Shown: one piece after another, positions 60,641 through 64,000 of the stretch | Layout: each line of letters starts with the position of its first letter | Numbering within the stretch: position 1 is the stretch's first letter | NCBI GenBank assembly: GCA_016926695.1 | Contig: JAFGOB010000031.1 | Location: 29,862-93,861, forward strand | Source: Dehalococcoidales bacterium | GTDB taxonomy: Bacteria; Chloroflexota; Dehalococcoidia; Dehalococcoidales; UBA3254 | Length of the DNA: 64,000 bases | Direction: 5' to 3' | The notes under the pieces: generated by a model | The model's input: only the letters and a program-made list of their open reading frames with translations | Told to the model about the DNA's origin: nothing | The model's database searches: none | Program-made: the position numbers and the translations under genes

Positions 60641-60726
60641 GATGTCAAGCCGCTCATTGGCTTTAAATTGGGCCTGGTTTGTGTTATTTTACAGCATAAG
60701 CAAAAAAATTGTTTCAGGCAGACGGC

Positions 60727-61271
60727 ATGAAAACACTACGGAATATAAGACTGATCAGCCTCGATCTGTTCCAGACCCTGGTCAGGCTGGATGAAACACG
60801 CGACCAGGCCTGGCGGCTTTTCCTGGGAGACAGATACTCCCCCATCTAGCCGGAAACGTCCTGATTGAGATGCATCGCAGGAATACACCTTTTCCTGATG
60901 CCGTGCCGTTTTTAAGGGCTGCGGGAAAGAAATATCCGATCTGCCTTTCAATCGACTGCGACCTGGAAATGATCACTTCTGCCAGAGAAATGTATCCCTT
61001 TGACAAAATCTTTGTTTCCAAGGAGTTGCGGGCTTACAAGTTCGATCCCCGCTTTTTCCGGCAGGTTATTTCTCACTACGATCTGAAACCGGAAAACATA
61101 CTGCATATTGGGGATTCCCGTTCTGATATAGTTAAGCCCAGACAACTGGGAATAATTTCCTGCTGGCTGAACCGTGAAAATAAAAAATGGTCTGATACAG
61201 TACAGCCGGATTTCGCAGTCCGGTCGCTGGGAGAAGTGCTGGAGATTCTGGACTTTTCCAGGTGTATTTAA
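60727..61271 (+). pseudogene. Broken HAD-family hydrolase
   Basis: The N-terminal piece (ATG 60727) has the nucleophile strand SLDLFQTLVRLDE but stops at 60847. A second frame from 60870 gives KYPICLSIDCD, the Lys segment RAYKFDPRFF and acidic motif ILHIGDSRSDIVKPR. The two frames differ and roughly 90 residues of cap domain are missing. The gene has a deletion plus frameshift and is not functional. It is divergent from the HTH-ino1 gene. Confidence 0.7.
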
Positions 61272-61321
61272 ATATGGCGCCTTTAACACAAGGGCGATCC
61301 TGATCAGTGAATCCTTTTCGT

Positions 61322-61738
61322 TCATGGTCCCTGACGCATCCAGGGAGAGAAGGTAATACCGATCAGCCAGCCATCCGGCCCCAGGAACCGGGAAACGGTC
61401 TGACCCCATGGCTCTTTTCTGTTCGCTACGAGCATCTGATAACCCTGCGCCTGGAGTTCGGCAGTCGCTTTTTCAACATCATCCACATCAAACTCGATCC
61501 AGGCCTGAGGCTCGGGTAAATCCTCCGGCCAGGTATCCCTGCCGAAACAGGATTGGGCCGCTTGATTCAGCGGCCACACGGCAAAATACTTCACTCCTGC
61601 CAGCTCTTCGGTGAAAAGGTAACCTCCGCTTTCCTCCTTGAATGGTATACCCATAACGGACCGGTATAGCTTATCGTCGTTTTTCCACTCACGGGAAACA
61701 GGGCCGAAACCGGCGACAAAGAGAATTTTGAAATTCAT
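61322..61738 (-). CDS. VOC (glyoxalase/bleomycin-resistance fold) protein
   Basis: 138 aa. FVAGFGPVSREWKNDDKLYRSVMGIPF at the start; PQAWIEFDVDDVEKATAELQAQGYQMLVANRKEPWGQTVSRFLGPDGWLIGITFSPW at the end: the second half is a classic VOC module. Ligand unknown. Stand-alone gene. Confidence 0.85.
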   Translation of the reverse strand: MNFKILFVAGFGPVSREWKNDDKLYRSVMGIPFKEESGGYLFTEELAGVKYFAVWPLNQAAQSCFGRDTWPEDLPEPQAWIEFDVDDVEKATAELQAQGYQMLVANRKEPWGQTVSRFLGPDGWLIGITFSPWMRQGP

Positions 61739-61806
61739 GCCAATAACCTCCCGTTCCTTGAAGACTTTAGTCCGCAGTCGTGAGTTCCAGCTACCGGCCC
61801 CCGTCT

Positions 61807-62292
61807 TTATCCCGGACGCTGCCAGATATTCAGGCAGGGATACATTAATCTGACCTGCACTCCGGCATTTATCACCAGGCCGTTGAAGCCTTTGCGGTTT
61901 TTATACAGTCCGAAGCAGTCTTTGCCGTCCTCCGTACAGATATTCTCCTTCTCCGCCCACGAGGTGCGGTCGAAACATCTCAGCCTGCAGTCCCGGATAT
62001 CAAAAACCACCGCCATGTCCGGTTCAACCGGGCTTTGCCATTGGCTGAAGGTTATCTCTGCAATATTGTCCAGGTATGCGGCCAGGTCCGGGCGGAAGGG
62101 ATCAAGCGGTTCAACAAGCAAGCTCAAATCTATATCCGAGTCAGGCCTGAAGCCCCCTGCGGTTCCCCGCGACCCGTGCAGGACAATACGGGATACTCCC
62201 TGATGGACAACCAGGTTAGCTGATTTTAAGAGGGCATGAGTTGCCGGAAGCTGCAAAATCAGACCGGGAACAAAACTCATTATATTGATCAT
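61807..62292 (-). CDS. Nucleotidyltransferase-fold protein (MNT-like)
   Basis: 161 aa. The NTP-transferase signature is VLHGSRGTAGGFRPDSDIDLSLLVEP: GS followed by the D-x-D pair, residues about 38-58. Later, DMAVVFDIRDC gives the third Asp. Such minimal NTases often pair with HEPN toxins, but here the preceding gene is a Phd-type antitoxin overlapping by four bases (ATGA). Confidence 0.78.
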   Translation of the reverse strand: MINIMSFVPGLILQLPATHALLKSANLVVHQGVSRIVLHGSRGTAGGFRPDSDIDLSLLVEPLDPFRPDLAAYLDNIAEITFSQWQSPVEPDMAVVFDIRDCRLRCFDRTSWAEKENICTEDGKDCFGLYKNRKGFNGLVINAGVQVRLMYPCLNIWQRPG

Positions 62293-62510
62293 GCTTTACG
62301 GCGGCCTTCCCTGATAAATTCAAGGATCTCCTCTCTGCTGATATTCAGGTCAAGACCTTCAACATCGAGGGGGGAGTTAAGGACCTGTTCAGTTTTTAAG
62401 ATAAAGACCTGTCCGTCCCGCCGGCATATGCGTACGGAACCTGCCCTCTTTGCCTCATCCAGGACAGTCGCAAGCTTCTGACGAGCTTCGGAATAGGTAT
62501 ACTCCTTCAT
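62289..62510 (-). CDS. Phd/YefM-type antitoxin-like protein
   Basis: 73 aa: YTYSEARQKLATVLDEAKRAGSVRICRRDGQVFILKTEQ matches the Phd/YefM N-terminal fold. GGAGG precedes the ATG. It is translationally coupled to the NTase downstream. No intact toxin upstream; the cognate toxin may have been lost or replaced by the NTase. Confidence 0.75.
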   Translation of the reverse strand: MKEYTYSEARQKLATVLDEAKRAGSVRICRRDGQVFILKTEQVLNSPLDVEGLDLNISREEILEFIREGRRKA

Positions 62511-62512
62511 CG

Positions 62513-62590
62513 AGAGACCTCCAGAACATTGCCCCTGGTATCCAGGGCCGTTTGGTACAAGGCCTTATCCAGCGATATCAGTCCACAGTT
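62513..62590 (-). pseudogene. Possible PIN-domain (VapC-like) remnant
   Basis: The fragment just before the Phd-like gene reads LISLDKALYQTALDTRGNVLEV and ends with its stop overlapping the Phd start. This resembles the C-terminal strand of PIN-domain toxins. The rest is frameshifted or deleted. Low certainty. Confidence 0.25.
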
Positions 62591-62676
62591 ATAATGACGA
62601 GATTATTGTCCTGAAAAGGCGCGGTCCTGCATGTTACAACTTGATTTTATCTGCTTTTATTATTCTGAACCTTTTT

Positions 62677-63000
62677 TTATAAGAAGATGCCGCTTCCTGG
62701 TTTTTTCTTGTCGACGACCACAACAGAGGCAGCATAGCGCAGGGACTCATCAATATCTTCAGGGTCAAGATAGGGGTAGGATGCCAGAATTGATTCCCTG
62801 GTTTCACCGCTGGCTAACATTCCGAGTATTCGGGAAACAGGGAACCGGGCATGTTTTATACATGGCTTTCCGGTACACATTTTGGGATCAACCGCAATAC
62901 GTTCAAACTTCACATTATCCACCCATAACTCCATTTGCCTTTCCCACTCCGCCTCTCTACAGGCATTATAAAAAGCCCTGGTATATTCCGGATTATACAT
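62677..63000 (-). CDS. DUF433-family antitoxin-like protein
   Basis: 107 aa from ATG 63000. The DUF433 core FERIAVDPKMCTGKPCIKHARFPVSRILGMLASGETRESILASYPYLDPEDIDESLRYAA is complete; an N-terminal helix carries acidic and basic residues. TATAAT lies only six bases before this ATG, so the transcript may be leaderless. Usually found with a DUF5615/PIN-like toxin; only a remnant is seen downstream. Confidence 0.75.
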   Translation of the reverse strand: MYNPEYTRAFYNACREAEWERQMELWVDNVKFERIAVDPKMCTGKPCIKHARFPVSRILGMLASGETRESILASYPYLDPEDIDESLRYAASVVVVDKKKPGSGIFL

Positions 63001-63125
63001 GAAGGCATTATAACACAAAGTATTATGGTAAATAGAATACCGAAGCGGCTGTTCTCCTGATATATACCGCTGCATTTTCCTTAATCCGCCCGAGTTTAAT
63101 AGTTAGACAATACAAGTAAATCAAG

Positions 63126-63162
63126 AAAAACCGTGAAATTGAATTGAAAATTCACGGTTTTT
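63126..63162. terminator. Symmetric hairpin at the IS element edge
   Basis: AAAAACCGTGAA (63126-63137) and TTCACGGTTTTT (63151-63162) are perfect 12-bp arms with A- and T-tracts. It works as a terminator on both strands, shielding the transposase from outside transcription. Confidence 0.7.
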
Positions 63163-63165
63163 TTG

Positions 63166-63194
63166 TTGACAATTGCCAGAAAATATGCTATAAT
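63166..63194 (+). promoter_or_regulatory. Strong transposase promoter
   Basis: TTGACA (63166-63171), 17 bp, TATAAT (63189-63194) with TG extension: near-perfect consensus. Confidence 0.85.
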
Positions 63195-63227
63195 ATATAT
63201 AATACATACAAGATGGGAGAGTGCCCT

Positions 63228-64000
63228 GTGTTTATTGAATGTGTAAAAAACAACGGTACTGATTATCTGAGAGTTATCGAGGGTTACAGCATCAAAGACG
63301 GCGCAGCAACTAAATGCAAAAGACGCGTAATCCGTAATATCGGCCCCCTATCAAAATATGATGACGGCCATCCTGACTATCTCAAGCGGCTTCGTCAGTC
63401 TTTCAAGGATAGGAAACCCTTGATCCCTTCTCTGGCAGAACTCTATCAATTGGGCCAGGTCAAAAGGCTTCTGTCCTTTCAAATTGATATGGACAAAGAA
63501 TCGGATTGTTATGCAGAACCCAAGAACATAGGGTACTTCCTGCTGGATGGGTTATACGACTCGCTGGGGATATATGACGTACTGAATTTGCACAAGTCGA
63601 GGAGCAAGATAGAGTACGATTTAAACGGACTGGCGAAGCTGCTGGTGTTTGGGCGGACGCTCTCGCCCTGTTCGAAACTGGAGACATGGAACTGCAGAGA
63701 CAATTATATTTTTGACGTAGTGAATTCAGACCAATTGATTGAGGTTTACCGTGCGCTGGACGTCCTTGACGACAAGTCGGAAGCCATTCAAAAACGTATG
63801 AATCTCAAAATCGGCAAAGCCATGGGGCGAAACACAGAGGTTTGTTTTTACGACGTAACCAATTACTGGTTTGAAATTAGTGAAAATGACGAGGATGTCA
63901 GAGACGAAGCCGGCAATGTCGTACAGAAAGGATTGCGGAAGAAAGGCATATCCAAGGAGAAGCGTGGAGAGCCGATTGTGCAGATGGGATTGTTCATTGA
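63228..64000 (+). CDS. IS1634-family transposase, cut by window edge
   Basis: 257 codons to the right edge without a stop. GTG 63228 follows GGGAG by eight bases. N-terminal region GYSIKDGAATKCKRRVIRNIGPLSKY; then VCFYDVTNYWFE with the first catalytic Asp of the DDE site, as in IS1634 (IS4 superfamily) YDVTxxYFE. The remaining D and E would lie to the right. The frame is intact so far. Confidence 0.85.
   Translation, partial: MFIECVKNNGTDYLRVIEGYSIKDGAATKCKRRVIRNIGPLSKYDDGHPDYLKRLRQSFKDRKPLIPSLAELYQLGQVKRLLSFQIDMDKESDCYAEPKNIGYFLLDGLYDSLGIYDVLNLHKSRSKIEYDLNGLAKLLVFGRTLSPCSKLETWNCRDNYIFDVVNSDQLIEVYRALDVLDDKSEAIQKRMNLKIGKAMGRNTEVCFYDVTNYWFEISENDEDVRDEAGNVVQKGLRKKGISKEKRGEPIVQMGLFI

Noticed and set aside
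60727..61271. Selenocysteine or readthrough in the HAD gene
   Set aside because: The first stop is TAG, the frames differ, and about 90 residues are missing: a plain pseudogene.

Overview
The window looks like a chromosome segment of a strictly anaerobic bacterium, most plausibly of the Chloroflexota (Dehalococcoidia-like). This is inferred from the gene mix: an NrpR-type nitrogen repressor with GSI and two Amt transporters, a 2Fe-2S/4Fe-4S/rubredoxin-type redox repertoire, a molybdate transporter with a Moco-riboswitch-like leader, tRNA-Sec, a lysine-2,3-aminomutase-like radical SAM enzyme, and myo-inositol phosphate synthase. No 16S rRNA is present, so the placement is tentative. Base composition is moderate and even, and genes are dense with mixed strands. 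Several genes clearly start at TTG or GTG behind strong Shine-Dalgarno (SD) sequences, and two (rluD, tgt) seem to start at AUA or AUC.

Layout. 1-9 kb: obgE (cut by the left edge), dnaA with an altered DNA-binding motif, fmt, cdsA, an orphan receiver, mobB, a TauE/SafE exporter and proS. 9-16.5 kb: a ferredoxin-like protein, rubredoxin, then a nitrogen block on the minus strand (amt-glnB, amt, glnA, pdxT-nrpR). 16.8-20 kb: structured leader RNA plus terminator, then modABC. 20-29.8 kb: a MTH938-like protein, an Asp-less OmpR-type regulator translationally coupled to hisF, hisH, tgt, hisS, a Rel protein, rpsT and lexA with a Gram-positive-type SOS box. 29.8-41 kb: aldolase-like protein, a decayed REP-associated transposase, ilvE, a cell-surface beta-helix/DUF11 protein broken by an in-frame TGA, a CoA-transferase, glnS and gltX separated by a short inverted-repeat element, and rluD. 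41-49.8 kb: lspA, a DksA-like protein, DUF72, an MBL hydrolase, pyrD, zinc-ribbon proteins, alcohol dehydrogenase, thioesterase, panE, selC (tRNA-Sec), DUF5679 and a cupin. 50-57.4 kb: a four-gene operon (KamA-like aminomutase, two ATP-grasp ligases, GNAT) and an operon glyS - selenoprotein - sbcD. 57.6-64 kb: accessory region with small regulators, an HTH-inositol-phosphate-synthase fusion, pseudogenes, toxin-antitoxin-like pieces and the 5' part of an IS1634-family element.

The most interesting items: (1) a CTP-synthase-amidotransferase-like protein (55246-55977) with an in-frame UGA exactly at the nucleophile cysteine, followed by a SECIS-compatible hairpin, in a window that also encodes tRNA-Sec. 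Its catalytic His and Glu are replaced, so it is unlikely to be a glutaminase. (2) The kamA / ATP-grasp / ATP-grasp / GNAT operon, which looks like a small pathway for a beta-lysine-derived peptide or amide. (3) An N-terminal helix-turn-helix fused to inositol phosphate synthase, with a palindrome just upstream of its start. (4) The bacterial NrpR nitrogen module, with a shared TGTTACA motif upstream of glnA and both amt genes and a PII protein lacking Tyr51.
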